NCBI RefSeq assembly: GCF_041261445.1
Contig: NZ_JBGCCU010000004.1
Coordinates: 310,001-374,000, forward strand
Source of the DNA: Catenulispora sp. EB89
GTDB taxonomy: Bacteria; Actinomycetota; Actinomycetes; Streptomycetales; Catenulisporaceae
Length of the DNA: 64,000 nucleotides
Direction: 5' to 3'
A program made the position numbers and the translations under genes. Positions 1 to 8,293 of the stretch are shown here, in pieces. The notes under the pieces were generated by a model. That model searched no databases. It worked only from the letters and a program-made list of their open reading frames with translations, and was not told the DNA's origin. How positions within the stretch are numbered: position 1 is the stretch's first letter; each line of letters starts with the position of its first letter.

Positions 1-2046
1 TCGGTCACCCCGGACAGCGACGACTCCGCGCAGATGGACCACCACCTGCTGATCGTCGAGCCGGCGGACAAGGCCCTGGTCACCGCCGAGATCGCGGCCC
101 GGCACACGCCCGGCGACGACGACGGCCGGCGCACCATCCTGTTCGCCCGCACCAAGCTGGGCGCGGACCGCATCGCCGAGAAGATCCGCGAGGCCGGCGT
201 CTCCGCCCTGGCCCTGCACGGCGGCATGACCCAGCGCGCCCGCACCAAGACCCTGGCCGACTTCAAGGACGGCCGCGTCCCGGTCCTGGTCGCCACCGAC
301 GTCGCCGCCCGCGGCATCCACGTCGACGGCATCGACCTGGTCCTGCACGTCGACCCGGCCGGCGACCCGAAGGACTACCTGCACCGCGCCGGCCGCACGG
401 CCCGCGCCGGCGAGAGCGGCACGGTCGTGACGCTGGTCCTGCCCAAGCAGCGCAAGAGCACGGTCCGCCTCCTGGAGTCGGCCGGCATCGACGCCGAGCT
501 GACGAAGGTGACCCCGAGCTCGGAGGCCCTGCGCGAACTGACCGGCGGCCGCCCGGTGGCGGAGTACGTCGCCGAGGCCGACGCCTACCACGCGGCCCGC
601 CGCGCGGCGCGCGAAGCCCGCCTGGGCGGCGACGACCGCCGCGAGGGGCGCGACAACCGCGACGGCTTCCGCGGCGGCCGCGAGGGCTTCCGCCCGGGCC
701 GCAGCGAGTTCCGTCAGGACCGGGACCGCTTCGACCGCGGGCACCGCGACGGGCGCGGGTTCGGTGGCGGCGAGCGTGGTTCGGAGAACCGCGGCACCGG
801 CTTCGGTGGCGAGCGTCGGTCGTTCGGGGACCGGGACGGTGCGCAGGGTCGCACCGGCGGGTTCAACCGGGACAGCCGTGGCGGGTCTGAGGGCCGCAGC
901 GGTGGCTTCAGTGGCGAGCGTCGGTCGTTCGGCGACCGCGATGGCGCCCAGGGTCGCACCGGCGGGTTCAACCGCGACAACCGCGGCACCGAGGGTCGCA
1001 GCGGTGGGTTCAGTGGCGAGCGTCGGTCGTTCGGGGACCGGGACGGTGCGCAGGGTCGCACCGGCGGGTTCAACCGCGACAACCGCAGCTCCGAGGGCCG
1101 TACCGGCGGTTACAGCGGCGAGCGTCGCTCGTTCGGCGACCGCGACGGCGCCCAGGGTCGCACCGGCGGGTTCAACCGGGACAACCGCGGCACTGAGGGT
1201 CGTACCGGTGGCTTCAATCGGGACAGCCGTGGCACTGAGGGTCGTACCGGCGGGTTCACCGGCGAGCGTCGCTCGTTCGGCGACCGCGACGGTGCGCAGG
1301 GCCGCACCGGCGGGTTCAACCGGGACAACCGCAGCACCGAGGGTCGTACCGGTGGCTTCAATCGGGACAGCCGTGGCACTGAGGGTCGTACCGGCGGGTT
1401 CAACCGTGACAGCCGTGGCACCGAGGGTCGTACCGGCGGTTACAGCGGCGAGCGTCGCTCGTTCGGCGACCGCGATGGCGCCCAGGGCCGCACCGGCGGG
1501 TTCAACCGCGACAACCGCAGCACCGAGGGGCGTACCGGCAGCTACAACCGCGACAACCGTGGCACCGAAGGCCGCACCGGCGGCTACACCGGCGAGCGCC
1601 GCTCGTTCGGCGACCGCGATGGCGCCCAGGGCCGCACCGGCGGGTTCAACCGCGACAACCGCAGCACCGAGGGCCGCACCGGCGGCTACAACCGCGACAA
1701 CCGCAGCTCCGAGGGCCGTACCGGTGGATTCAACCGGGACAGCCGTGGCACCGAAGGCCGCACCGGCGGCTACAACCGTGACAGCCGCGGCACTGAGGGT
1801 CGCACCGGCGGCTTCGGCGGCTCGCAGGGCCGCAGCTACGGCAACCGCGACGATCGCGGTGGCTTCGGCAACCGCGACAACCGCGGCGGCACCGGCGAGC
1901 GTCCCTCCTTCGGCGACCGCGACAGCCGCCCGAGCCGCGACGACGAGCGTCGCACCTTCGGCGAGCGCACCGCGTTCGGCCGCCCGCGCGGCGGCTACAG
2001 CAACGAGCAGCGGGACAACCGCCCGCCGCGTGACCGTCGCTGGTGA
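1..2046 (+). CDS. DEAD-box RNA helicase, C-terminal part (5' end outside window)
   Basis: The frame is open from base 1, so the gene starts upstream of the window; the first in-frame ATG at 34 is internal. The visible part begins just before helicase domain 2 and shows motif IV (ILFARTK), motif V (VATDVAARGIHV) and motif VI (YLHRAGRTARAGESG). The ATP-binding Q, Walker A and DEAD motifs are therefore outside the window. After about residue 195 (counted from base 34) the protein becomes a roughly 450-residue Arg/Gly/Asp-rich tail of RGG type that should bind RNA unspecifically. The family unwinds RNA in cold adaptation, ribosome assembly or degradosomes. Such tails are known in actinobacterial CsdA/RhlE-like helicases, but this one is unusually long and repetitive. 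A strong terminator follows at 2100. Confidence 0.93.
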   Translation, partial: SVTPDSDDSAQMDHHLLIVEPADKALVTAEIAARHTPGDDDGRRTILFARTKLGADRIAEKIREAGVSALALHGGMTQRARTKTLADFKDGRVPVLVATDVAARGIHVDGIDLVLHVDPAGDPKDYLHRAGRTARAGESGTVVTLVLPKQRKSTVRLLESAGIDAELTKVTPSSEALRELTGGRPVAEYVAEADAYHAARRAAREARLGGDDRREGRDNRDGFRGGREGFRPGRSEFRQDRDRFDRGHRDGRGFGGGERGSENRGTGFGGERRSFGDRDGAQGRTGGFNRDSRGGSEGRSGGFSGERRSFGDRDGAQGRTGGFNRDNRGTEGRSGGFSGERRSFGDRDGAQGRTGGFNRDNRSSEGRTGGYSGERRSFGDRDGAQGRTGGFNRDNRGTEGRTGGFNRDSRGTEGRTGGFTGERRSFGDRDGAQGRTGGFNRDNRSTEGRTGGFNRDSRGTEGRTGGFNRDSRGTEGRTGGYSGERRSFGDRDGAQGRTGGFNRDNRSTEGRTGSYNRDNRGTEGRTGGYTGERRSFGDRDGAQGRTGGFNRDNRSTEGRTGGYNRDNRSSEGRTGGFNRDSRGTEGRTGGYNRDSRGTEGRTGGFGGSQGRSYGNRDDRGGFGNRDNRGGTGERPSFGDRDSRPSRDDERRTFGERTAFGRPRGGYSNEQRDNRPPRDRRW
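802..1815 (+). repeat. in-frame nested repeats in the helicase RGG tail
   Basis: Seven copies of a module GERRSFGDRDGAQGRTGGF are separated by one to four copies of a shorter module of the type NRDNRGTEGRTGGF. Amino-acid copies are nearly identical, while the DNA copies differ mostly at synonymous third positions (cgg/cgc, gac/gat). This suggests expansion by unequal recombination followed by drift under selection on protein sequence. Copy number may vary between strains, and short-read assemblies may collapse here. Confidence 0.9.
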
Positions 2047-2099
2047 TCGCTGAGCACCGATCGAAGTACTGGTTGAAGTACTGACTGAGTAACTGGCAA

Positions 2100-2127
2100 G
2101 GGACCGCGCACCGTGCGCGGTCCCTTT
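2100..2127 (+). terminator. Rho-independent terminator after the helicase gene
   Basis: An 11-bp perfect stem (2100-2110 with 2114-2124) and a 3-nt loop are followed by TTTC. It starts 53 bp after the helicase stop codon. Confidence 0.85.
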
Positions 2128-2145
2128 CAGCTTTCCCAGCTCGTG

Positions 2146-2185
2146 GCAAAACGCAGGGGCCCCGCCCGAAGGCGAGGCCCCTGCG
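2146..2185 (-). terminator. Rho-independent terminator after the qcr operon
   Basis: A 10-bp outer stem (2152-2161 with 2176-2185) has an inner GC-rich stem. Read on the minus strand it is followed by TTTT (2148-2151). It lies just beyond the qcrB stop codon and faces the helicase terminator. Confidence 0.85.
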
Positions 2186-2208
2186 CCGTGCGACAGCGAA
2201 TGAACTAC

Positions 2209-3846
2209 TCAGTGATGCCCGTGCCCGGCCTCGATCTCCTTGTACTCCTCGACCGTCGTCTCGACGTTGTCGGAGAACATCGCCTTGGAGGCCTTGGCCC
2301 GCAGCTTCAGCGCACGGTTGCCCGGGCGCTCGACGCCGTTCTCGTCCGTGGCGGGGCCGAGTTCCAGCGGCTTCTGCACTTCGTGCGCGGTGAGGCGGTA
2401 GCGCTCGCCGGCCGACAGCGGCTCGTGGACCTCGGTGAACTCCCCTTCCAGCGAGACCTTGATGATGCCGGTCTCGCGGCCGTGGAGGACCTTGTCCTTG
2501 TCGCGCCGTTGCAGGCCCAGGGCGATGCGCTTGGTGCACCAGAAGGCGATCACCGGGCCGAGGAACACCAGGACGCGGAACGTCCAGGTCAGCGCCTCCA
2601 CCGAGAGGTGGAAGTGGGTCGCGATCAGGTCGTTGCCGCCGCCGAGCCACAGGATGCCGTAGAACGTGATGCCGCCGACGCCCAGGGCGGTGCGGGTCGG
2701 GCGGTTGCGCGGGCGGTCCAGGATGTGGTGCTCGCGCTTGTCGCCGGTGATCCACTGCTCCAGGAACGGCCACACGGCCAGGGCGGTGAACAGGATGCCC
2801 GGGACGACCAGCGAGGGGATCAGCACGTTGAAGGACAGCGTGTGGCCCCAGATGTTCCACTCCCAGTTCGGCATCATGCGAAGGGAGCCTTCGAGGAAGC
2901 CGATGTACCAGTCTGGTTGGGAACCCGCGCTGATCTGGTCCGGTGTATATGGCCCGTAGGCCCAGATCGGGTTGATCTGCACCAGGCCCGCCAGCAGGAA
3001 GACCACGCCGAAGATCACGAACATGAACCCGCCGGCCTTGGCGGTGTACACCGGCAGCAGCGGCAGGCCGACGACGTTGTCGTTGGTCTTGCCCGGCCCG
3101 GCCCACTGCGTGTGCTTCTGCACGAACACCAGGATCAGGTGCGCCGTCACCAGGCCGACGATCAGCGCCGGGATCAGGAGCACGTGGATGGTGAACAGCC
3201 GCGGGATGAAGTCGTGCCCGGGGAAGTCGCCGCCGAACAGGAAATACGACACGTACGTGCCGACGATCGGGATCGACAGAATGACGCCCGAGGCGATGCG
3301 CAGACCGGTACCGGACAGCAGGTCGTCCGGCAGCGAGTAGCCCGCGAACCCTTCCAGCAGGCCCAGCACCATCAGCGTGAAGCCGATGAGCCAGTTGATC
3401 TCGCGCGGCTTGCGGAACGCACCGGTGAAGAAGATGCGCAGCATGTGCACCATGATCGCCATGATGAAGATCAGGGCGGCCCAGTGGTGCACCTGGCGCA
3501 TCAGCAGGCCGGCGCGCACGTCGAAGCTGATCTTCAGCGTCGAGGCGTACGCGTCGGACATCGACACGCCGTCGAGCGGGAAGTACGAGCCGTGGTATTC
3601 GACCTCGCTCATGCTCGGGTTGAACCACAGCGTCAGGAACACGCCCGACAGCAGGATCAGGATGAACGAGAACAGCGCGATCTCGCCGAGCAGGAAGCTC
3701 CAGTGGTCCGGGAAGACCTTCCGGATCAGGTTCTTCGAGCCCTTGTAGATCCCGAGCCGCTCGTCCGCCCAGTTGGAGACCGGGTCGGTCTTCACTTCCT
3801 CGTTCTCGCCTGCGGCCCCGTGCGCCGGGGCGGTCGTGGCGCTCAT
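2209..3846 (-). CDS. qcrB: cytochrome bc1 (bcc) complex cytochrome b subunit
   Basis: Membrane core of complex III: it carries two b haems and oxidises menaquinol, passing electrons to QcrA and QcrC. At 545 residues it has the actinobacterial length, longer than mitochondrial cytochrome b. Haem-ligand histidines are visible in two helices (HHWAALIFIMAIMVHMLR and the TIHVLLIPALIVGLVTAH segment), with at least eight hydrophobic helices. The ATG start overlaps the qcrA stop by 4 bp, so it is translationally coupled. It is the last gene of ctaE-qcrC-qcrA-qcrB. QcrB is the known target of imidazopyridine-type inhibitors in mycobacteria. Confidence 0.97.
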   Translation of the reverse strand: MSATTAPAHGAAGENEEVKTDPVSNWADERLGIYKGSKNLIRKVFPDHWSFLLGEIALFSFILILLSGVFLTLWFNPSMSEVEYHGSYFPLDGVSMSDAYASTLKISFDVRAGLLMRQVHHWAALIFIMAIMVHMLRIFFTGAFRKPREINWLIGFTLMVLGLLEGFAGYSLPDDLLSGTGLRIASGVILSIPIVGTYVSYFLFGGDFPGHDFIPRLFTIHVLLIPALIVGLVTAHLILVFVQKHTQWAGPGKTNDNVVGLPLLPVYTAKAGGFMFVIFGVVFLLAGLVQINPIWAYGPYTPDQISAGSQPDWYIGFLEGSLRMMPNWEWNIWGHTLSFNVLIPSLVVPGILFTALAVWPFLEQWITGDKREHHILDRPRNRPTRTALGVGGITFYGILWLGGGNDLIATHFHLSVEALTWTFRVLVFLGPVIAFWCTKRIALGLQRRDKDKVLHGRETGIIKVSLEGEFTEVHEPLSAGERYRLTAHEVQKPLELGPATDENGVERPGNRALKLRAKASKAMFSDNVETTVEEYKEIEAGHGHH

Positions 3847-4925
3847 CCGCGCTCCCAGAAGCTCGGGCCGACCGGCTCCCGGAAGTCGCTCACGGCGACC
3901 AGGTTGCCGTCGGCGTCGACCGTGATCGGCAGCTGCGGCAGCGAGCGCGCGGCCGGGCCGAAGATGACCTTCCCGTCATCGGAGAGGTCGAAGGTCGACT
4001 GGTGGCACGGGCACAGCATGTGGTGCGTCTGCTGCTCGTAGAGCGCCACCGGGCAACCCACGTGGGTGCAGATCTTGGAGAACGCCATGACGCCGTCCAC
4101 CGACCAGTCCCACTGCTTCTTCTTCTGCGCCTCGGAGCCCTTCAGGGCCTCCTGCGGCAGCCGGACGACCAGCACCGCGGCCTTGGCCAGGTTGTCGATC
4201 CGGTTCTCCGGGTCGTCGGCCAGGGCCGCCGGGTTGGCCAGCGCCAGGGTGCCGACGGAGACGTCGGAGACCTTCAGCGGCTGCCCGGTGTTCGGGTTGA
4301 CCAGCTTCTGGCCCGCGGCCCACAGCGTGTGCCGCAGGTTGTCCTTGGGCATCGGGCCCAGGTCGCGCAGCAGCCACACCGCCGGCAGCGGCAGCACCAT
4401 CATCGCGGTCAGCAGCGAGCGCCGGATCAGCGGGTACTTGGTGAAGCCCGAGTCCGCGACACCCTGCTTGAACTCCGAGACCGCGAACGCGCGGGACTCG
4501 GGGTCCGACTTCATCGGGTGCCGCTCCTGGACCAGGTCCACGTCGGTCATCAGGGTCCGGGCCCAGTGGATGGCGCCGCCGCCCAGGGCCAGGAACGCGA
4601 TGCCCAGGCACAGGCCCAGCGCCAGGTTGTTGGCGTTGACCGCGCCCAGGCCCGTGATGTGCCCGGTCACCCTGGAGTTCGGGATGAACGTGTAGCACAC
4701 CATCGACCCGATGATGCCCGCGATCGCGACCAGGAACAGGCCCGCGACCTGGCGCTCGGCGCGCTTGGCGGCCCTGGGGTCGAGGTCGGTGACCCGGGGC
4801 CGGTAGGCCGGCAGACCCGGGTCCTGGAAGGGGTTCTCCACCGCGGCGTCCTTGGTCAGGGTGCCGTGGCCCGCCCCACCGGTGTTCTCTGGCAGGTGGT
4901 CCGTTTCCATGTCCCGATCAGTCAT
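3843..4925 (-). CDS. qcrA: Rieske iron-sulfur subunit of the bcc complex
   Basis: Transfers electrons from menaquinol to cytochrome cc. The C-terminal Rieske domain has both cluster-binding boxes, CTHVGCP and CPCHQSTF, supplying two Cys and two His. The protein is 360 residues and has three predicted N-terminal membrane helices (about residues 58-78, 97-117 and 168-187), the three-helix topology of actinobacterial QcrA rather than the single helix of mitochondria. It overlaps qcrB downstream by 4 bp and qcrC upstream by 8 bp, so all three should be made together. Confidence 0.97.
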   Translation of the reverse strand: MTDRDMETDHLPENTGGAGHGTLTKDAAVENPFQDPGLPAYRPRVTDLDPRAAKRAERQVAGLFLVAIAGIIGSMVCYTFIPNSRVTGHITGLGAVNANNLALGLCLGIAFLALGGGAIHWARTLMTDVDLVQERHPMKSDPESRAFAVSEFKQGVADSGFTKYPLIRRSLLTAMMVLPLPAVWLLRDLGPMPKDNLRHTLWAAGQKLVNPNTGQPLKVSDVSVGTLALANPAALADDPENRIDNLAKAAVLVVRLPQEALKGSEAQKKKQWDWSVDGVMAFSKICTHVGCPVALYEQQTHHMLCPCHQSTFDLSDDGKVIFGPAARSLPQLPITVDADGNLVAVSDFREPVGPSFWERG

Positions 4926-5787
4926 TGTCGGTGGCGTCCTTCCCGGTGGTCGCCTCGAAGTGGGCGACGCGGGCGCGGGACGCCTTGGTGGTGTGCGCGC
5001 CGATCCAGCAGGCGAACACGATCAGCAGGCCCAGCACGATCGTCCAGACGAACAGGCCCTCGGAGACCGGGCCGATCGAGCCCAGGTCCAGCCCGCCGGG
5101 GTTGGCGGTGGTCCGGGTCTGCACGAGGTAGGCGATGATGTCCTTCTTGTCCTGCGGGGACATCACGCTGTCGTTGAAGATCGGCATGTTCTGCGGGCCG
5201 GTGAGCATGGCCTCGTAGATGTGCTTCGTCGAGGTCTCACGCAGCGACGGCGCGAACTTGCCGTCGGTCAGCGCGCCGCCGGCCCCGGCCACGTTGTGGC
5301 ACTGGGAGCAGTTGGTGCGGAAGAGCACCCCGCCGTTGGACACGCTGGCGGCGTTGGTCGGATCGGCGGCGTACAGCGACGGGTCCGGGACGGCCGGGCC
5401 GGCGCCGAGCGAGCCGATGTAGGCGGCCATCGCGTCGATCTGGTCCTGCGTGAAGATCGGAGGCTTGCTGGTGACCTGCGGGCCGATCTGCATCGCCGGC
5501 ATGCGGCCGGTGCCGACCTGGAAGTCGACGGCGGCGGCACCGACTCCGATCAGCGACGGGCCCGAGCCCTGCACGCCCTGGCCCTGCAGGCCGTGGCACG
5601 AGGAACAGGTCGACTGGAAGAGCTTCTGACCCTCCGTGAGCTGCTCCGGCGTGACGGCGGCCGAAGCCGACGCCTTCGCCTTGGCAGAGCCCAAGGTGGC
5701 GTAGGTCGCGCCGATGACACCCAGCGCGAGGAAGAGGACGACGAACGCGGCCAGCGGATGGCGCCGTCGTGCCGAAAGCGTGTTCAC
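4918..5787 (-). CDS. qcrC: di-haem cytochrome c subunit of the bcc complex
   Basis: Membrane-anchored cytochrome cc that passes electrons straight to the aa3 oxidase, replacing a soluble cytochrome c. Two haem c sites are visible (CSSCH at residues 61-65 and CSQCH at 160-164). There is an N-terminal signal/anchor helix and one C-terminal helix (about residues 248-268). I chose the GTG at 5787 because AAGGA lies about 9 bases upstream and the product then begins with a normal Arg-rich signal region; an upstream in-frame start at 5862 would overlap the end of ctaE. Length from 5787 is 289 residues. Confidence 0.95.
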   Translation of the reverse strand: MNTLSARRRHPLAAFVVLFLALGVIGATYATLGSAKAKASASAAVTPEQLTEGQKLFQSTCSSCHGLQGQGVQGSGPSLIGVGAAAVDFQVGTGRMPAMQIGPQVTSKPPIFTQDQIDAMAAYIGSLGAGPAVPDPSLYAADPTNAASVSNGGVLFRTNCSQCHNVAGAGGALTDGKFAPSLRETSTKHIYEAMLTGPQNMPIFNDSVMSPQDKKDIIAYLVQTRTTANPGGLDLGSIGPVSEGLFVWTIVLGLLIVFACWIGAHTTKASRARVAHFEATTGKDATDND

Positions 5788-5822
5788 GACAGAGGATTCC
5801 TTACCGATTCCACTGGTCCGGA

Positions 5823-6443
5823 CTACTTCATGATGTAGATGACGAAGAACAGGCCGATCCACACCACGTCGACGAAGTGCCAGTAGTAGGACACGACGAT
5901 CGCGGAGGTGGCCTGGTCATGGGTGAAGCGCTTGGCGAGATAAGTCCGGCCCAGCACCAGCAGGAACGCGAGCAGACCGCCGGTGACGTGCATACCGTGG
6001 AACCCGGTGGTGAGGTAGAACACCGACGTCCACGCGTTGTGGCCGATCGTGTAGTTCTCCTTCACCAGGGCCGAGTACTCCCAGATCTGCCCGGAGACGA
6101 AGACCGCGCCCATGATGAACGTGAGGATGAACCAGCTCCGCAGCTTCCGCACGTCCCCACGCTCGGCCGCGAACACGCCCATCTGGCAGGTCACCGAGGA
6201 CAGCACCAGGATGGTGGTGTTCGGCACGGCCAGGGACATGTTCAGGTGCTTGGCCTGCTCCACGAAGTACTGCGACCCGTGCACTGAGCGGATCGTGAAG
6301 TACATCGCGAACAGCGCCGCGAAGAACATCAGTTCCGAGCTCAGCCAGACGATCGTTCCGACGCTGACCAGGTTCGGCCGGTTGGGCAGGCGGTGGGCCT
6401 GCCCCGCTTGAGTAGTTGCAGTTGCTGTCGCCACGGCCGCCAT
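5823..6443 (-). CDS. ctaE: cytochrome c oxidase (aa3) subunit III
   Basis: Five-helix subunit III of the haem-copper oxidase (206 residues), with the family signatures [15 protein letters not shown] near the N terminus and [10 protein letters not shown] in the second half. First gene of the minus-strand operon ctaE-qcrC-qcrA-qcrB; ctaCDF lies separately at 10.6-13.7 kb, an arrangement usual in Streptomyces and relatives. The 197-bp gap upstream is shared with the divergent receiver gene and should hold the operon promoter, although I cannot place a convincing -10/-35 pair. Confidence 0.97.
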   Translation of the reverse strand: MAAVATATATTQAGQAHRLPNRPNLVSVGTIVWLSSELMFFAALFAMYFTIRSVHGSQYFVEQAKHLNMSLAVPNTTILVLSSVTCQMGVFAAERGDVRKLRSWFILTFIMGAVFVSGQIWEYSALVKENYTIGHNAWTSVFYLTTGFHGMHVTGGLLAFLLVLGRTYLAKRFTHDQATSAIVVSYYWHFVDVVWIGLFFVIYIMK

Positions 6444-6640
6444 TATGTCGTCACCCCATGGCGGCTCCGCGCCGGGGGTGGGTGTTAAGGAACCAGTGTC
6501 CTGTGTGTATGGGGCCGAACGAGTTAACGAAGGTCCGGATCAAGCAGTTCCCGGAAGGTCGGAACGGCAGTTGATCATGGACGAGATCGGGACCCCGACC
6601 GTCTGGAAGCGGAGCGAGCACGCCGAGTAAGCTCCCCTGC

Positions 6641-7102
6641 ATGAACGCTGCTGACACTAACCAACAAGGGGTGCACGGCAACGCTGGTAGTGCCAGCGAG
6701 ACCGCCATCAAAGTCCTCATCTACAGCGACGACTCCACCACCCGCGAGAAGGTCGTGCTGGCGCTCGGGCGCCGGGTGGCGGCCGACCTGCCGCCGATCA
6801 AGACCCACGAGTTCGCGACCCCGCTCGCCGTGGTCAACGCCGTCGACAACGGCGGCTTCGACCTGCTGATCCTGGACGGCGAGGCCACCCCGGCCGGCGG
6901 CATGGGCGTGTGCCGGCAGCTCAAGGACGAGATCTACGAGTGCCCCCCGGTCCTGGTGCTCACCGGGCGCCCGCAGGACGGCTGGCTGGCCACCTGGTCC
7001 CGGGCCGAGGCGTGGACGCCGCACCCGATCGACCCGGTCGCGCTGGCAGACTCGGTCGCGGAGTTGGTCCGGGCCCGGCTCGCCAAGCGCGTCTCCGCGT
7101 AG
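6641..7102 (+). CDS. stand-alone receiver-like response regulator with altered active site
   Basis: A single CheY-like domain of 153 residues with no output domain. The beta-1 acidic pair (LIYSDD), the phosphoacceptor position (LLILDGE) and the beta-4 Thr (LVLTG) are present. The invariant beta-5 Lys before Pro is replaced by His (WTPHPID), so phosphorylation-driven switching may be altered or lost. The first 20 residues look disordered. It is divergent from ctaE and followed by a palindrome and trpD. From memory, a similar gene accompanies the respiratory cluster in Streptomyces. Its target is not evident from the sequence. Confidence 0.8.
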   Translation: MNAADTNQQGVHGNAGSASETAIKVLIYSDDSTTREKVVLALGRRVAADLPPIKTHEFATPLAVVNAVDNGGFDLLILDGEATPAGGMGVCRQLKDEIYECPPVLVLTGRPQDGWLATWSRAEAWTPHPIDPVALADSVAELVRARLAKRVSA

Positions 7103-7109
7103 GGTTCGC

Positions 7110-7140
7110 TCTATAGAGAGGCCCTGGGCTTCTCTATAGA
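7110..7140. promoter_or_regulatory. 31-bp palindrome between receiver gene and trpD
   Basis: Bases 7110-7124 and 7126-7140 are complementary around a central T, with a single G-T exception. Each outer arm contains TCTATAGA, itself palindromic and AT-rich in a very GC-rich region. It starts 8 bp after the receiver stop and ends 44 bp before the trpD start. It could be a protein-binding operator for trpD, or an RNA hairpin acting as terminator or attenuator; only a weak pyrimidine stretch follows (TTCACCC), which favours an operator. Confidence 0.7.
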
Positions 7141-7183
7141 TTCACCCAATTGAGCGTTCCGTAGAGACGGAGGCGACCCGCCG

Positions 7184-8233
7184 ATGACCGAGCAGCGCAC
7201 CTGGCCCGAGCTCCTGTCGGCGGCTCTGCGCCGCGACGACCTGTCGGTCGACGACGCCGCCTGGGCCATGGACCGCATCATGACCGGCGAGGCCACCCCG
7301 AGCCAGGTCGCGGGCCTGGCGGTGGCGCTGCGCGCCAAGGGCGAGACGGTCGACGAGATCGAGGGCTTCGTCCGCTCGATGTACACGCACGCGCTGCTCA
7401 TCGACGTCCCCGGGGCCACCGTGGACATCGTCGGCACCGGCGGCGACCGCGCGCACACGGTGAACATCTCCACGATGTCGGCCATCGTCGCGGCCGGCGC
7501 GGGCGCGACGGTGGTGAAGCACGGCAACCGGGCGGCCTCGTCCTCCTCCGGCGCCGCGGACGTCCTGGAGCGCCTCGGCGTCCGCCTGGACCTCGCACCC
7601 GAGGCGGTGGCCCAGGTCGCGAAGGAAGCGGGCATCACCTTCTGCTTCGCCCCGGTCTTCCACGCCTCCCTGCGCCACGCGGGCGTCCCCCGCAAGGAAC
7701 TGGCGATCCCGACCTTCTTCAACTTCCTCGGGCCCCTGACGAACCCCTCCCGCCCCCGGGCATCGGCCGTCGGCGTCTTCGACGAACGCATGGCCCCGAT
7801 CGTGGCCGGCGTCTTCGCCCGCCGAGGCGTCGAAGCCCTGGTCTTCCGCGGCGACGACGGCCTGGACGAGATCTCGGTGGCCACCACCACGACGATCTGG
7901 ACGGCCTCCGACGGCGAGGTGACCCGCGAGGTCTTCGACCCCCGCGACCTCGGCATCGCCTACTCCCCCATCAGCGCCCTCCGCGGCGCCGACCCGGAGT
8001 TCAACGCGGCCGTGGCCCGCCGCCTGCTGGCCGGCGAGCAGGGCGCGGTACGCGACGCGGTGCTGCTGTCGGCGGCTGCGGCCCTGGCGGCGCTGGAGCC
8101 CACGCATGAGCCGGTGACGGCACGGCTGGGCGCGGGGCTGGCGAAGGCCGCGGAGGCGATCGATTCGGGGGCCGCGGAGCGGGTGCTGGCGACGTGGGTC
8201 GAGGTTTCGGAGCGGTTGGTTCAGGAGCGGTAG
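7184..8233 (+). CDS. trpD: anthranilate phosphoribosyltransferase
   Basis: Second step of tryptophan synthesis: anthranilate plus PRPP gives phosphoribosyl-anthranilate. The PRPP/Mg loop [14 protein letters not shown] (about residues 84-97), the [18 protein letters not shown] segment that follows and the N-terminal helical domain are all present. The 349-residue length is normal. GGAGG sits 10 bases before the ATG. It stands alone, away from other trp genes, as in Streptomyces, where trpD lies next to the qcr genes. The palindrome just upstream may control it. Confidence 0.97.
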   Translation: MTEQRTWPELLSAALRRDDLSVDDAAWAMDRIMTGEATPSQVAGLAVALRAKGETVDEIEGFVRSMYTHALLIDVPGATVDIVGTGGDRAHTVNISTMSAIVAAGAGATVVKHGNRAASSSSGAADVLERLGVRLDLAPEAVAQVAKEAGITFCFAPVFHASLRHAGVPRKELAIPTFFNFLGPLTNPSRPRASAVGVFDERMAPIVAGVFARRGVEALVFRGDDGLDEISVATTTTIWTASDGEVTREVFDPRDLGIAYSPISALRGADPEFNAAVARRLLAGEQGAVRDAVLLSAAAALAALEPTHEPVTARLGAGLAKAAEAIDSGAAERVLATWVEVSERLVQER

Positions 8234-8260
8234 GCGGAGCTCGGGCGGTCAGATGCGGGC

Positions 8261-8283
8261 GCCCGCCGGTCGCCGGGGCGGGC
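8261..8283. terminator. possible hairpin between convergent trpD and Uma2 gene
   Basis: A 7-bp GC stem (8261-8267 with 8277-8283) lies in the 60-bp gap between the two stop codons. There is no T-run, so termination is only suggested by its place. Confidence 0.4.
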
Positions 8284-8293
8284 ACTCGTGCGG

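Noticed and set aside
802-1815. CRISPR-like regularly spaced repeats
   Set aside because: Units are in frame, lack unique spacers and encode a repeated peptide; there are no cas genes.
714-2053. Long open frames on both strands across the helicase repeats
   Set aside because: They are by-products of the GC-rich tandem repeat; their products are Arg/Pro/Ala-Thr low-complexity and have no ribosome site, while the main frame continues a helicase domain.
2113-4041. 642-codon plus-strand frame opposite qcrB/qcrA
   Set aside because: Antisense shadow of genuine cytochrome b and Rieske genes; His/Gln/Arg-rich product without any domain.
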